A stretch of DNA of 64,000 nt, taken from the NCBI RefSeq assembly GCF_002095475.1, contig NZ_MLFR01000001.1, forward strand, positions 248,001 through 312,000. Reading direction: 5' to 3'. Positions 63,816-64,000 of the stretch are shown here, piece by piece. The notes under the pieces were generated by a model, which was not told the DNA's origin, did not search any database, and worked only from the letters and a program-made list of their open reading frames with translations. This DNA comes from Pantoea rwandensis (lineage in GTDB: Bacteria; Pseudomonadota; Gammaproteobacteria; Enterobacterales; Enterobacteriaceae). The translations under genes were made by a program, and so were the position numbers. Numbering within the stretch: position 1 is the stretch's first letter; every line of letters starts with the position of its first letter.

Positions 63816-64000
63816 TAAGATGATGAAAATTTTAAAACTAAGATAACCAATTTAAATGGTGTCTATGGGGTTAAAAGAAAACTAAAACGCATCTTATTTT
63901 TCTTATTATTATTTTATTTAAATAAACAACTAATGTTTCGCACAGATTGGTTAGACTTTAGCAGTCAGATTAAATCATCATCAAGTCAGATCTCATTATC
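63816..64000. other. AT-rich region at the right edge
   Basis: This 185-base stretch upstream of fliB is very AT-rich. I see no sigma-28 promoter, hairpin or gene in it. Confidence 0.5.

Overview
The window reads as the chromosome of an Enterobacterales bacterium. mqo (548 residues) and kup (622 residues) have enterobacterial lengths and sequences, and MarA/RamA-type AraC proteins, a MetJ-type operator, CRP sites and a sigma-28-type promoter all fit. The periplasmic gluconate-dehydrogenase set, fliB and the sugar operons suggest Erwiniaceae (Pantoea/Erwinia-like) or a close relative; this is inference from gene content. There are no rRNA or tRNA genes, no prophage and no CRISPR array. The only mobile DNA I see is a small ISNCY-type transposase remnant near 60.1 kb.

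Layout. 0-4.2 kb: a PTS sugar operon (PRD activator cut by the left edge, EIIA, EIIBC, class II ketose-bisphosphate aldolase). 4.2-19.8 kb: mixed housekeeping and defence genes, including a thioesterase, a CLC-F-like anion transporter, a broken dienelactone hydrolase, an MFS drug pump, an SDR, an AcrAB-like RND pump with a RamA-like regulator, two LysR regulators, a DJ-1 family protein, an aldehyde dehydrogenase and mqo. 20-29.6 kb: a catabolic island with an amino acid/amine permease, AraC regulator, ornithine-cyclodeaminase-like protein, RidA-like protein, broken FAD amino-acid oxidase, LeuCD paralogues, a haloacetate-dehalogenase-like hydrolase and a LysR regulator. 29.6-43.8 kb: kup, an extended SDR, a MetJ-controlled NlpA/MetQ lipoprotein, a TetR/six-TM membrane protein pair with two clear operators, two metallo-beta-lactamase-fold proteins, a luciferase-like monooxygenase, an ECF sigma factor with a membrane partner, and a broken flavin reductase. 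44-51 kb: an inositol-like sugar block (orphan periplasmic binding protein, AraC regulator, isomerase/epimerase, IolG, IolT-like transporter, broken lone EIIA). 51-56 kb: a three-subunit membrane gluconate-type dehydrogenase and a LacI regulator. 56.7-64 kb: a GlxA-type regulator, a chemoreceptor under a sigma-28-like promoter with a small unknown partner, an IS remnant, an oxidoreductase with a DeoR regulator, and fliB.

Four otherwise well-conserved genes carry a single-base contraction (near 6557, 24519, 41948 and 50571), three of them loss of one G. Either this strain is losing accessory metabolism or the assembly has systematic short-homopolymer errors; raw reads would settle it. The parts most likely to hold undescribed biology are the 20-29.6 kb catabolic island, the TetR/six-TM pair, the ECF sigma/membrane-protein pair, and the small proteins at 34894 and 59571.
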